DNA of 64,000 nt from Lacrimispora sinapis. Lineage in GTDB: Bacteria > Bacillota > Clostridia > Lachnospirales > Lachnospiraceae. Shown one piece after another: positions 9,726 through 18,727 of this stretch (positions within the stretch are counted from its first letter, which is position 1; every line of letters starts with the position of its first letter). Made by a program: the position numbers and the translations under genes. Where the stretch lies: positions 1,612,001-1,676,000 of the forward strand of contig NZ_CP141832.1 in assembly GCF_043633585.1 (NCBI RefSeq), given 5' to 3'. Under the pieces are notes generated by a model, which saw only the letters and a list, made by a program, of their open reading frames with translations, searched no databases and was not told where the DNA came from.

Positions 9726-10878
9726 AGAAAAACCGGAGCTTACAGAGGAAAAATGCCGTGAAGCTATGGATTTTGCGGTGATACAGGTAAAAGATAATTT
9801 AAAGGAATTTACCCATTCCTTTAAAAAAGCGTACAGCGAAAACGGTTTTTACCAACCAACTCCTAATGTGAACTGGACCACCGGCTTCTGGACCGGACAG
9901 ATTTGGCTGGCTTATGAATGGAGCAGGGCAGAGGAGTTAAAAAACGCCGGACAGATCCAGATCAAAAGCTTTTTGGACCGGATCGACCGTAAGATCGAAG
10001 TGGATCACCATGATATGGGATTTTTGTATTCACCCTCCTGCGTGGCAGGCTACAAACTGGCAGGAGATGAGTTGGGAAAAGAAGCGGCCATAAAAGCGGC
10101 AGACCAGCTAATCAGCCGGTTCCAGCCGGTAGGGGGATTTATCCAGGCTTGGGGACCCATGAATCAGCCGGAAAACTACCGCTTCATCATTGACTGTCTG
10201 TTAAACCTGCCTTTGTTATACTGGGCGACGGAAGAAACCGGCGATGAAAAATATCGGGAGATTGCAGAAAAACATATTCATACCGCCCTCGCCAATGTGA
10301 TCCGGGAGGATGATTCTACCTGGCATACCTTTTTCATGAACATGGAGACGGGAGCACCGGATCATGGAGCTACCTGTCAGGGATACAGAGACGGGTCAGC
10401 ATGGGCCAGGGGCCAGGCTTGGGGTGTCTACGGCTGTGCCATGGCTTACCGTTATACCAGCCGTCCGGAATACATCAACGATTTTAGGCGGGTGACCACA
10501 TACTTTCTGGAGCATCTTCCATCGGATCTGGTTCCGTATTGGGATCTGGAATTTGGGGAAGGCTCCACAGAGCCAAGAGATTCCTCTTCTGCATCCATAG
10601 CAGCCTGCGGTATGCTTGAGATGGCAAAGTATCTGGAGGAAGAGGAGGCCGCTTATTATACCTCCATGGCGAAAAAGATCATGGCATCTGTCGTGGAGCA
10701 TTATGCGGTAAAGGATTTAAAGGAATCCAATGGATTGGTTCTTCACAGCACCTATTCCAAGAAGTCTCCTTACAATACCTGCACTCCGGAAGGGGTAGAC
10801 GAATGCAACATCTGGGGAGATTATTTCTATATGGAAGCCCTGACCCGGTTATCCACGGATTGGAATCCTTATTGGTAA
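9697..10878 (+). CDS. Unsaturated glucuronyl hydrolase (GH88)
   Basis: The 393-residue product resembles GH88 enzymes, which hydrate and release 4,5-unsaturated uronic acids from the non-reducing end of oligosaccharides made by polysaccharide lyases. Family landmarks include NWTTGFWTGQIWLAYE, HHDMGF with D106, the catalytic-type aspartate D166 in FIIDCLLNLPLLYW, the GSAWARGQAWG segment and PRDSSSASIAACGMLEMA. The ATG at 9697 has GAGGAGG upstream and lies inside the end of the beta-glucuronidase gene, implying coupled translation. There is no signal peptide. Its presence strongly suggests that a lyase (perhaps the divergent heparinase-like gene) supplies substrate. Confidence 0.93.
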   Translation: MSKQMEALFEEKPELTEEKCREAMDFAVIQVKDNLKEFTHSFKKAYSENGFYQPTPNVNWTTGFWTGQIWLAYEWSRAEELKNAGQIQIKSFLDRIDRKIEVDHHDMGFLYSPSCVAGYKLAGDELGKEAAIKAADQLISRFQPVGGFIQAWGPMNQPENYRFIIDCLLNLPLLYWATEETGDEKYREIAEKHIHTALANVIREDDSTWHTFFMNMETGAPDHGATCQGYRDGSAWARGQAWGVYGCAMAYRYTSRPEYINDFRRVTTYFLEHLPSDLVPYWDLEFGEGSTEPRDSSSASIAACGMLEMAKYLEEEEAAYYTSMAKKIMASVVEHYAVKDLKESNGLVLHSTYSKKSPYNTCTPEGVDECNIWGDYFYMEALTRLSTDWNPYW

Positions 10879-10911
10879 TATTTGAAATCATTTGAAAAGA
10901 GGCAGAATAAT

Positions 10912-12612
10912 ATGAAACTAGAAACGAAACAGGAGTTCCGTCAATGGATGTTTCAGGTTCTGGAGCCCTTAAAGCCCTTGTACAGCCAAGGCTGTGCGAG
11001 GCTCCATTTGGGTGATACCGGCGTCACATATCCCAAAACCAGCATTGAGATGGAGGCGTTTTCCCGTCCCTTGTGGGCACTGGTTCCCTTCTGGCTCGGA
11101 GGAGGCAGCGGGTTTGAAGAGATTTACCAGAAAGGCCTCTTAAACGGAACGGATCCAGCCCATCCGGAATATTGGGGCGGATTTGGAGACTATGACCAGA
11201 AGTTTGTAGAAATGGCAGCTATCGCCTGCAGCTTGATTTTCACCCCGGAAAAAACCTGGGAACCCTTAGGAGATCAGGGAAAAGAAAATCTGGCAAACTG
11301 GCTTTACGGAATCAATGAGCACATCATTCCTGACTGTAACTGGCAGTTTTTTATGATTCTTGTCAATGTGGCTTTAAAGAAACTGGGGTGCCGTTACAGC
11401 GAAGAAAGCCTGGCTTCGGGACTCGCTAAAATAGAAAGCTATTATCTGGGGGAAGGCTGGTACCGGGATGGCGGATCCAGCCAGAAGGATTATTACATTT
11501 CCTTCGCTCTCCATTACTATGGACTGATCTATGCGGTAGTCATGGAAAAGGAGGACCCGGAACGCTGCCTGCGTTTTAAGGAACGAGCCACATTATTTGC
11601 CGGAGAGTTTCTTTACTGGTTTGATGAAAATGGAGCAGCGCTTCCCTACGGAAGAAGTCTTTCCTACCGGTTTGGAGAGGCCGCATTCTGGTCGGCGTAC
11701 CTATTTGCCGGTCTTGATGATATTCCGGTGGGAGTGGTAAAGGGAATTATCAGCCGTCATTTGAACTGGTGGATGGAGCAGAAGATGTTTGACCGGGATG
11801 GAGTACTGACCATAGGCTACAGCTATCCCAACCTGATTATGGCAGAGCGCTACAATGCACCCGGTTCGCCGTACTGGGGCATGAAGACCCTTTTATGCCT
11901 GGGACTGCCGGATGACCACCCGTTCTGGACCGCAAAAGGAGAAGCACTGCCGGAACTTTCCAGCCGAAAGCTGTTAAAGCAGGCAGATATGCTGATGCAC
12001 CGCCGGGGAGGCGATGTAGTGGCTTATCCGGCAGGCGTATGTGAAACATATGGACACGGTCATGTGCCTGAGAAATATTCAAAGTTCGCATATTCCACCA
12101 GATTTGGTTTCTCGGTGGCCAGGAGTCAGATCGTGCTTCATGAAAATGCACCTGATTCCACTCTGGCATTTGTCATTGACGGAGATGATTATGTATTTGT
12201 AAGAAAATACAGTGATTTCTATGAAGTATCCGAAGAACGGGTCATCAGCAGCTGGCATCCATTTCCGGGAATCAAAGTAAATACCACCATTGTTCCTCAG
12301 GATTATGGCCATTTAAGAGTTCATGTAATCGAGAGCCAGTTTGATTGTGTGGCTTACGACTGCGGTTTTTCCGTAGAGAAATTTACGGAAGAGTACGAAC
12401 AAAAGGCAGAGGGAGAGCAGTCCTATATTTTCCAGAAAAAGCAGGGATGCAAAGTATCCGGAAAGGGTCCCGGGGCCAAAGGCGTGATAATAGAAGCAGA
12501 CCCGAATACCAATGTACTTTATCCGAATGCATCCATTCCGGCAGTATCCTATCGCATAAAAAAAGGGGAATCCGTTCGCCTGGAGACCATGGTAACAAGC
12601 TTTGTCCGGTAA
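10912..12612 (+). CDS. DUF2264 family protein
   Basis: The chosen start is the ATG at 10912 (AGAGGCAG upstream), giving 566 residues; an in-frame TTG at 10882 is less likely. The sequence matches DUF2264 proteins: an N-terminal helical barrel region (FSRPLWALVPFWLGGG, EYWGGFGDYDQKFVEMAAIA, NWQFFMILVNVALKKLG) followed by a beta-rich C-terminal half. The family occurs in polysaccharide utilisation loci and is distantly like (alpha/alpha)6-barrel lyases and hydrolases, but I know of no settled activity. No signal peptide is seen. It lies between GH88 and GH2 genes in a single operon, so a role in the same oligosaccharide breakdown is inferred. Confidence 0.85.
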   Translation: MKLETKQEFRQWMFQVLEPLKPLYSQGCARLHLGDTGVTYPKTSIEMEAFSRPLWALVPFWLGGGSGFEEIYQKGLLNGTDPAHPEYWGGFGDYDQKFVEMAAIACSLIFTPEKTWEPLGDQGKENLANWLYGINEHIIPDCNWQFFMILVNVALKKLGCRYSEESLASGLAKIESYYLGEGWYRDGGSSQKDYYISFALHYYGLIYAVVMEKEDPERCLRFKERATLFAGEFLYWFDENGAALPYGRSLSYRFGEAAFWSAYLFAGLDDIPVGVVKGIISRHLNWWMEQKMFDRDGVLTIGYSYPNLIMAERYNAPGSPYWGMKTLLCLGLPDDHPFWTAKGEALPELSSRKLLKQADMLMHRRGGDVVAYPAGVCETYGHGHVPEKYSKFAYSTRFGFSVARSQIVLHENAPDSTLAFVIDGDDYVFVRKYSDFYEVSEERVISSWHPFPGIKVNTTIVPQDYGHLRVHVIESQFDCVAYDCGFSVEKFTEEYEQKAEGEQSYIFQKKQGCKVSGKGPGAKGVIIEADPNTNVLYPNASIPAVSYRIKKGESVRLETMVTSFVR

Positions 12613-12647
12613 ATGGAACCACAGTTTGAATCGAAGGAGGGTTCTTT

Positions 12648-15600
12648 ATGGAACTGAAAACAGCAAAATTGGAGTGGCTCGAAGATCCGAAAGTCTTTGC
12701 AGTCAACCGCATACCGGCTCATTCCGATCATTGTTATTATGAATCGGAGGAGGAAGCCTCGAAAGGGGAAATGGGGCTTCGCCAGCTTTTAAACGGTACA
12801 TGGAAGTTTTCCTACGCCAATCGCCCTGCGGACAGGGAAGCAGATTTTTACAAAGAAGGTTATGATGACAGCGGATTTGGAGAAATTGAAGTCCCTGGTC
12901 ATATGGAACGGAACGGATACGGCAGATGTCAGTATATCAATACCATGTACCCGTGGGATGGGCTGGCTGATATCCGGCCTCCGTTTACGGATCAGGAGAA
13001 CAATCCGGTGGGAAGCTATGTCCGGGAATTTGAACTAAAGGATTCTCTCAAAGGAAAACGTCAGTTTTTATCCTTCCAGGGCGTGGAGACCGCTTTTTAT
13101 GTATGGCTCAATGGGACGTTCATCGGTTATGGGGAAGACTCCTTTACCCCGTCAGAATTTGAAATTACCCATGCGGTGAAGGCCGGTACCAACCGTCTGG
13201 CGGTGGAAGTGTATAAAAGAAGCAGTGCCAGCTGGATCGAGGATCAGGATTTCTTCCGTTTTTCCGGCATATTCCGTGATGTCTATGTATATGCAGTCCC
13301 CAAATGCCATGTGGAGGATGTGTTTGTCCACGGAGATGTTTCTGAAGATGGTAAGAACGGACTGTTCCGTGGGGAACTGACACTTTTAAAAGGGACAAAA
13401 GGAAGGGTTTCTGCGGTCTTAAAGGACAAGGAAGGCAGAGAGGTGTCTTCTTGGGATGGAATCCCTGCCGATAGAAAAGTGGAACTTTATGCAAAAATAC
13501 CCTCTGTTCGTTTGTGGAGCGGAGAGGACCCTTACCGGTATGAATTCACTGTGATTTTGAAGGATGAGGAGGGAAAAGTAAATGAGGTGGTCCCTCAGAA
13601 GGTGGGATTCCGGCGTTTTGAATTAAAGAATCGAATCATGCATTTAAACGGAAAAAGAATTGTATTCCGGGGTATCAACCGGCATGAATTTCATGTGAGG
13701 AGAGGACGAAGCATCACGAAAGAAGATATGATGTGGGATATACGGTTCCTGAAACGTCACAACATCAATGCAGTACGGACCAGCCATTATCCCAATCAGA
13801 GCTTATGGTATGAGCTTTGTGATGAGTATGGGATCTATCTGATTGATGAGGCCAACTTAGAGAGCCATGGCTCCTGGCAGAAGATGGGGGAAGTGGAGCC
13901 TTCCTGGAACGTTCCGGGGAATCTTCCGGAATGGAAAGACTGCGTGATCGACCGTGCAAAATCCATGCTGGAGCGGGATAAGAATCATCCCAGCGTTCTG
14001 ATCTGGTCCTGCGGCAATGAGTCTTATGCAGGGGAGGATATTCTTGCAATGGCAGAATTCTTCCGGAATCGGGATCCTTCCAGGCTTGTTCATTATGAAG
14101 GGGTATTCCACAACCGGGATTATGATCAGATCAGTGACATGGAAAGCCGGATGTATGCCAAGGTGCATGAGATTGAGGAATATTTAACAAATAGTCCGGA
14201 AAAACCGTTCATTCTTTGTGAATATATGCACGCCATGGGAAATTCTCTCGGAGGAATGGATAAATATACCCAGCTGGAAGACCGGTATGACATGTATCAG
14301 GGCGGATTTATCTGGGATTATATGGACCAGTCTCTGATGAAAAAGGATCAGTACGGCAAAGAGCATATGACCTATGGCGGTGATTTTGGTGACCGCCCTA
14401 CCGATTACAGCTTCTGCGGAAATGGAATCATTTATGCAGACCGTACCGTTTCTCCCAAGGCCCAGGAAGTGAAGTACTTATATCAGGATATCCGTCTGGT
14501 TCCAGATTTAAAAGGTGTTACCATTGAAAACAGAAGAATGTTTACGGATACCTCCGATTTGGAATTTGTCTACATGGTTTTAAAGGATGGGGAACCCGTT
14601 TTTCAGAAATGTTTTTATGCAGCGGTGAACCCTTTTACGTCCAGCCATATTGACGTAGATGTTCCGGAATTTACTGAGCCCGGAGAATATGTCAGCCAGG
14701 TCTCCGCTCTTTTGAAGCAGGATACCTTGTGGGCGGAAGCCGGGTTTGAAATCGCCTTTGGAGAGCATCGTTCAGTTGTGGAAGGGGAAACAAAAGCGTG
14801 TTGTGAAAAGCCGCTTACTGTGATATATGGAGATGTAAACATCGGTGTTAGGGGAGAAGGCTTCCAGGTGTTGTTTTCCAGACAGGAGGGTAGCATCGTT
14901 TCCATCGTTTATGATGGAAAGGAGTGGGTTGGAAGACCGATCATGCCGGTGTACTGGCGGGCGACCACAGACAATGATAAGGGCAGCAAATTTTCTGTAG
15001 ACAGTGCGGTATGGTTCGGTGCCGGACGGTTTCCCCGTTATGACAATAAAAACTGTCTGGTGGAGGAAACAAAGGGGCGGATCAAGGTTACCTATACCTA
15101 TGAACTGACCACCATTCCCAAAACAATGACCCGGGTTACCTATGAAGTGACCGGAGACGGAAGGATTAAAGTGAATGCGGTATATCAAGGAGAAAAGGGC
15201 CTTCCGCAGCTGCCTGCCTTTGGCATGAGGCTTATCACGCCCGAAGCAGTTCAACAATTCACCTGGTACGGACGGGGACCGGAGGAAAATTACAGTGACC
15301 GGAGACAGGGGGCAAGGCTTGGGATCTATAAAGATACGCCGGAAAATAACGTATCCCGCTATCTGGTTCCCCAGGAGTGCGGAAACAGAACCGGAGTCCG
15401 CTGGCTCAAGGTATCCGGCATGGATGGCCATTCCATCAGGTTCCGGTCGTTAAGTGAGCCCTTTGACGCTTCTGTGCTCCCGTATACGGCAGAGGAACTG
15501 GAATGTGCGACCCACCGGGAAGAGTTACCTGCAGTGCGTAATACGGTTGTAACGATTCTGGGCGCCATGAGAGGCGTAGGCGGTGATGACAGCTGGGGAG

Positions 15601-15674
15601 CACCCGTTCACCCGGAATATTGCATCAGCGGCGAAAAGGAACTTGTAACAGAATTTGTGATAGAAAAAGGATAA
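12648..15674 (+). CDS. lacZ: Beta-galactosidase-type glycoside hydrolase (GH2, LacZ-like)
   Basis: At 1008 residues this has the full five-domain LacZ architecture, including the C-terminal small-chain domain (TWYGRGPEENYSDRRQGA). The acid/base glutamate is E458 in LIWSCGNES and the nucleophile E525 in ILCEYMHAMGNS. The metal-binding segment RGINRHEFH is present. It is cytoplasmic, with no signal peptide. AAGGAGGG precedes the ATG. It is the last hydrolase of the operon and would remove terminal beta-galactosyl units from the imported oligosaccharide; the exact glycosidic specificity of LacZ-like GH2 enzymes in such loci varies. Confidence 0.92.
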   Translation: MELKTAKLEWLEDPKVFAVNRIPAHSDHCYYESEEEASKGEMGLRQLLNGTWKFSYANRPADREADFYKEGYDDSGFGEIEVPGHMERNGYGRCQYINTMYPWDGLADIRPPFTDQENNPVGSYVREFELKDSLKGKRQFLSFQGVETAFYVWLNGTFIGYGEDSFTPSEFEITHAVKAGTNRLAVEVYKRSSASWIEDQDFFRFSGIFRDVYVYAVPKCHVEDVFVHGDVSEDGKNGLFRGELTLLKGTKGRVSAVLKDKEGREVSSWDGIPADRKVELYAKIPSVRLWSGEDPYRYEFTVILKDEEGKVNEVVPQKVGFRRFELKNRIMHLNGKRIVFRGINRHEFHVRRGRSITKEDMMWDIRFLKRHNINAVRTSHYPNQSLWYELCDEYGIYLIDEANLESHGSWQKMGEVEPSWNVPGNLPEWKDCVIDRAKSMLERDKNHPSVLIWSCGNESYAGEDILAMAEFFRNRDPSRLVHYEGVFHNRDYDQISDMESRMYAKVHEIEEYLTNSPEKPFILCEYMHAMGNSLGGMDKYTQLEDRYDMYQGGFIWDYMDQSLMKKDQYGKEHMTYGGDFGDRPTDYSFCGNGIIYADRTVSPKAQEVKYLYQDIRLVPDLKGVTIENRRMFTDTSDLEFVYMVLKDGEPVFQKCFYAAVNPFTSSHIDVDVPEFTEPGEYVSQVSALLKQDTLWAEAGFEIAFGEHRSVVEGETKACCEKPLTVIYGDVNIGVRGEGFQVLFSRQEGSIVSIVYDGKEWVGRPIMPVYWRATTDNDKGSKFSVDSAVWFGAGRFPRYDNKNCLVEETKGRIKVTYTYELTTIPKTMTRVTYEVTGDGRIKVNAVYQGEKGLPQLPAFGMRLITPEAVQQFTWYGRGPEENYSDRRQGARLGIYKDTPENNVSRYLVPQECGNRTGVRWLKVSGMDGHSIRFRSLSEPFDASVLPYTAEELECATHREELPAVRNTVVTILGAMRGVGGDDSWGAPVHPEYCISGEKELVTEFVIEKG

Positions 15675-15680
15675 AAAAGG

Positions 15681-15731
15681 AGGGGCAGGAAAAGGAGTCT
15701 TATGGTTTTCCTTTTGCCTGTCTCTTTTTTT
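15681..15731 (+). terminator. Terminator of the transport/hydrolase operon
   Basis: GGCAGGAAAAGG pairs imperfectly with CCTTTTGCCTGTC (one bulged G), followed by TCTCTTTTTTT. It sits directly after the beta-galactosidase stop codon and ends the long operon. Confidence 0.7.
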
Positions 15732-15858
15732 ATATAAAAATGGGAAAAACTTCTTTAAAATGGTTGTTTTTCTTCTTTATGCGTGGTAATTTGATTAAAG
15801 AATATATAACTGGAGGTTAAGTCACACAGAGTAAAAAACACGAAAGCGAGGTCATGAT

Positions 15859-16188
15859 ATGAAGATTGTTTTTAATGAAATTGAGGAAGCGGTCCTGCCT
15901 CAGTTTCAAGGAGGGGAAAAAGAATTTAAAACCAGAATGTTTGCGGATCAATACAATAAGATCCAGCGGGGGAGATTAGAGCCGGGAGCTTCCATCGGAA
16001 TGCATACTCACGATACCAGCAGTGAGATCATCTATATTCTTGAGGGTAATGGAACGGTGCTGTTTGACGAAGGAAGAGAATCCGTTAAGGCAGGCGAGTG
16101 TCATTACTGTCCCAAGGGACATGCTCACAGCCTTATTAATAGCGGAGATAAGGAGTTGGTGTTTTTTGCAGTAGTTCCTCAGCAATAA
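15859..16188 (+). CDS. Single-domain cupin protein
   Basis: This 109-residue protein is one cupin beta-barrel. Both cupin motifs are intact: GASIGMHTHDTSSEIIYILEG supplies two histidines and a glutamate, and GECHYCPKGHAHSLIN supplies the third histidine. These residues would hold one metal ion. Proteins of this size can be sugar-binding, isomerase-like or small-molecule sensors; no specific reaction can be assigned. It follows the operon terminator and has a weak ribosome binding site (GCGAGG), so it is probably a separate unit. Confidence 0.85.
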   Translation: MKIVFNEIEEAVLPQFQGGEKEFKTRMFADQYNKIQRGRLEPGASIGMHTHDTSSEIIYILEGNGTVLFDEGRESVKAGECHYCPKGHAHSLINSGDKELVFFAVVPQQ

Positions 16189-16254
16189 CAGATGCGTCTT
16201 TTAAGGCTAAAATGAAATCGTAATAGAAAATAAGTGAAAAAACGGGGGCAATGT

Positions 16255-16614
16255 ATGAAGTATCAGTGGATTGATGAGTATTTGAAAGCAATGAAAGGGG
16301 TGTCCAGTGATGTGAAAGAGGAATGGAACTGGACCAGATATTTTATAGGTGATAAGATGTTTGCGGCTGTCTGCAGGGATGAGCAGGGAGAAGACCATTT
16401 GATCAATTTAAAGCTGGAACCTGCGGAGGGAGCGTTTTTAAGACAGCAGTATGAAGATATTGTTCCGGGATATGACATGGACAAGATCCACTGGAATTCT
16501 GTAAAAACCAATGGAACTGTTCCTGAGAATCTATTAAAGGACCTGCTTGAAAAATCCTATTATCTGGTATTTTCCAAGCTTTCCAAAAAACAGCAGGAGG
16601 AATTGTCTTCATAA
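16255..16614 (+). CDS. MmcQ/YjbR-like protein
   Basis: The 119-residue product matches the YjbR (DUF419) fold: DKMFAAVCRDEQGEDHLINLKLEP, then EDIVPGYDMDKIHWNSVKTNGTVPENLLKDLLEKSYYLV. Members have a CyaY-like fold and are often described as double-wing DNA-binding proteins; physiological roles are poorly known. The start is the ATG at 16255 (CGGGGGC upstream); a GTG at 16234 is possible. A promoter for the next transcription unit begins only 6 bases after its stop codon. Confidence 0.85.
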   Translation: MKYQWIDEYLKAMKGVSSDVKEEWNWTRYFIGDKMFAAVCRDEQGEDHLINLKLEPAEGAFLRQQYEDIVPGYDMDKIHWNSVKTNGTVPENLLKDLLEKSYYLVFSKLSKKQQEELSS

Positions 16615-16619
16615 ATTGC

Positions 16620-16648
16620 TTGACAAATGAAAATATTGGCAGTATTCT
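16620..16648 (+). promoter_or_regulatory. Sigma-A-type promoter for the leader peptide and ABC exporter
   Basis: TTGACA (16620-16625), a 17-base spacer and TATTCT (16643-16648) make a near-consensus housekeeping promoter. It predicts a transcript start near 16655, about 40 bases before the leader ORF. Confidence 0.85.
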
Positions 16649-16695
16649 TATTGCTGAAACGATTAACGAAATTTTAAGAAAAGGAGGCAGTAACT

Positions 16696-16803
16696 ATGAT
16701 GAGCATCAACAACATGATTGGAATCAATGGAGTTAATGGAATGGGATTTCACGTTACATTCATTCAGTCTGCCTCATGGAATATAGTCTCCCCGCGTACT
16801 TGA
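16696..16803 (+). CDS. 35-residue leader peptide (BmrB-like attenuator candidate)
   Basis: The ORF encodes 35 residues beginning MMSINNMIGINGVNG and ending NIVSPRT. AAGGAGG lies at an ideal distance from the ATG. It has its own strong promoter upstream and is followed 48 bases later by an intrinsic terminator, then a second one, then a heterodimeric ABC exporter. The same layout is known for bmrB-bmrC-bmrD in Bacillus subtilis, where ribosome stalling on the leader in the presence of antibiotics prevents termination. The heptamer CAGTCTG inside the leader (16765-16771) also occurs in the terminator 5' arm (16854-16860), so the leader could compete for the terminator 3' arm. A secreted peptide exported by the ABC pair is the main alternative. 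Confidence 0.7.
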   Translation: MMSINNMIGINGVNGMGFHVTFIQSASWNIVSPRT

Positions 16804-16850
16804 TAAAGGGATCACTTCAGCTCTTAGTAAGAGTATTTTATGAGTATAAA

Positions 16851-16881
16851 CCGCAGTCTGAAAGGACTGCGGCTATTTTTT
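16851..16881 (+). terminator. Leader terminator 1 (attenuator candidate)
   Basis: CCGCAGTC and GACTGCGG form a perfect 8-bp stem with loop TGAAAG, followed by CTATTTTTTT. It separates the leader peptide from the exporter genes and must be read through for their expression from the 16620 promoter. Confidence 0.9.
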
Positions 16882-16891
16882 TCTGAATTTA

Positions 16892-16932
16892 CCGGAAAAG
16901 GCCGCACTATGCTGCTTTTTCCGGTTTTTTTT
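16892..16932 (+). terminator. Leader terminator 2
   Basis: CCGGAAAAGGC pairs with GCTTTTTCCGG (one slip), followed by eight T. It is a second barrier in tandem with the one at 16851, about 50 bases before the exporter start. Confidence 0.85.
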
Positions 16933-16984
16933 AGTATAGATGCGTGAAATATTCTCGTGTTTGTAAAAGATTAAGGAGGAAAGT

Positions 16985-18727
16985 ATGAAAAATCTATGGA
17001 AGTATGTAAAAAAGTATTGCTTCCTGTACGTCCTTGCGATCGCAGCCATGATCGTCAGCATTCTTCTCGATGCGGCAGCGCCTCAAATCACAAAGCACAT
17101 CATTGATGATGTGATTGTGGGCGGAAAAATGCAGATTCTCATGAAGCTGCTGTTTGGACTTGTAGGAATCGGATTAGGGAGAGCGGTGTTTCAGTATACC
17201 AAAGAATTTATATTTGATTATGCGGCAGCCGGGATTGGCAGCCGATTAAGAAAAGATTTATTCGACCACATTCAGACCTTATCCATGGGCTATTTTGATA
17301 ATCATAACACAGGAGAGCTGATGGCAAGAATCAAGGATGATGCGGAACGAATCTGGAATGCCTTTGGGTTCGTGGGGATGCTGGTCCTGGAGTGCACCAT
17401 TCATACCGTAGTGGTTATTATCTGCATGTATCGGATCAGTCCGGTATTAACACTGATCCCTTTGGCCATTCTCCCTGTGATCGCCTGGTACGCCATTAAG
17501 ATGGAGAACGGGCTTGGTGAGGTTTACGATAAGATCAGTGAGCAGACCGCAGAATTAAATACGGTTGCGCAGGAAAATCTGGCAGGTGTGCGTACGGTAA
17601 AAGCCTTTGCAAGAGAAGAGCATGAAATTGAAAAATTCAAAAAGCATAACAAAAAGTATTATGACTTAAATATGAGGCAGGCAAAACTCATTGTCCGCTA
17701 TCAGCCAAACATCTCTTTTTTATCCAAAATACTGCTTATGGCTGTCATCGTGATCGGAGGGATTCTCGTGATCCATGATAAGATGACATTGGGAGATTTA
17801 GGTGCCTTTTCGGAATATGCGAGCAATATTATCTGGCCCATGGAAATGATCGGCTGGCTGAGCAACGATCTGGCAGCTGCCATGGCTTCCAACAAAAAAA
17901 TCAAAGCAATCATGGAAGAACAGCCGGTGATCAAAAACAATGACAAGCCGGTGTCTCCGGACCTAATTAAGGGGGAACTGGAATTTGATCATGTAAACTT
18001 TGAACTAAATGGAAAACGCATTTTAGAGGATATTCACTTCACGTTAAAGAAAGGAAAAACACTGGGGATCATGGGTGTGACCGGTTCAGGGAAAAGTTCC
18101 ATCGTCAATCTGATCCAGCGGTTCTATGACGTAACGGACGGAAAAATTCTGCTGGATGGAATTAATATAAAGGATCTTCCCTTGTCTCTTTTAAGGGGAC
18201 AGATTTCAGTGGTCATGCAGGATGTGTTTCTCTTTTCCGACAGCATAACGGAAAACATTAAAACCGGTAATAAGGACGCGGCTCAGTGGGAAAGTGTGCA
18301 GCAGGCCTCGATTTCTGCGGAGGCACACAGCTTTATTACAAAACTGTCAGAACAGTATGATACGGTAATCGGAGAACGGGGCGTGGGACTATCCGGCGGT
18401 CAGAAACAGCGCATCAGCATAGCCAGGGCCATTGCAAAAGAAAGTCCCATCCTGATTTTAGATGATTCCACATCGGCTCTTGATATGGAAACTGAGAAGG
18501 AAATTGAAGCTCATTTATCGGAGTTAAAAGAGAGCTCCAAAATAATCATCGCCCATCGGATCTCCGCAGTGCGCACCGCAGATGAAATTCTGATTCTTTC
18601 AGAAGGAAAAATCGTTGAACGGGGGACCCATAAGGAGCTTATGGAAAAACGGGGAGAGTATTACAAAACCTATCAGGTGCAGTACGGAGAGGAGGAAGTA
18701 AAATGGCAGTCAATTCCAGCAGAATAG
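16985..18727 (+). CDS. Heterodimeric ABC exporter subunit with degenerate ATPase site
   Basis: The 580-residue half-transporter has a six-helix membrane domain followed by an ATPase domain. Walker A is GVTGSGKSS (K370), the signature LSGGQ (469-473) is canonical, but Walker B ends LDDSTSALD (D493-D494): the usual catalytic glutamate is aspartate. That is the hallmark of the partner contributing the inactive site in heterodimeric exporters such as BmrCD, LmrCD and TM287/288. AAGGAGG precedes the ATG. It overlaps its partner by 25 bases. Expression probably depends on read-through of the two terminators upstream. A multidrug or peptide substrate is inferred from the family. Confidence 0.95.
   Translation: MKNLWKYVKKYCFLYVLAIAAMIVSILLDAAAPQITKHIIDDVIVGGKMQILMKLLFGLVGIGLGRAVFQYTKEFIFDYAAAGIGSRLRKDLFDHIQTLSMGYFDNHNTGELMARIKDDAERIWNAFGFVGMLVLECTIHTVVVIICMYRISPVLTLIPLAILPVIAWYAIKMENGLGEVYDKISEQTAELNTVAQENLAGVRTVKAFAREEHEIEKFKKHNKKYYDLNMRQAKLIVRYQPNISFLSKILLMAVIVIGGILVIHDKMTLGDLGAFSEYASNIIWPMEMIGWLSNDLAAAMASNKKIKAIMEEQPVIKNNDKPVSPDLIKGELEFDHVNFELNGKRILEDIHFTLKKGKTLGIMGVTGSGKSSIVNLIQRFYDVTDGKILLDGINIKDLPLSLLRGQISVVMQDVFLFSDSITENIKTGNKDAAQWESVQQASISAEAHSFITKLSEQYDTVIGERGVGLSGGQKQRISIARAIAKESPILILDDSTSALDMETEKEIEAHLSELKESSKIIIAHRISAVRTADEILILSEGKIVERGTHKELMEKRGEYYKTYQVQYGEEEVKWQSIPAE

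Noticed and set aside
14772..15431. Long open frame (219 codons) on the minus strand inside the LacZ-like gene
   Set aside because: It has no ribosome binding site, lies wholly antisense to a well-supported 1008-residue enzyme, and its translation resembles no protein family.
15620..15820. 66-codon plus-strand frame across the end of the LacZ-like gene
   Set aside because: It runs through the operon terminator and has no ribosome binding site.
16696..16803. Ribosomally made bacteriocin precursor exported by the ABC pair
   Set aside because: No double-glycine leader, Cys/Ser-rich core, peptidase domain on the transporter or modification enzyme is seen; the promoter-leader-terminator order fits attenuation better. 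Kept only as an alternative.
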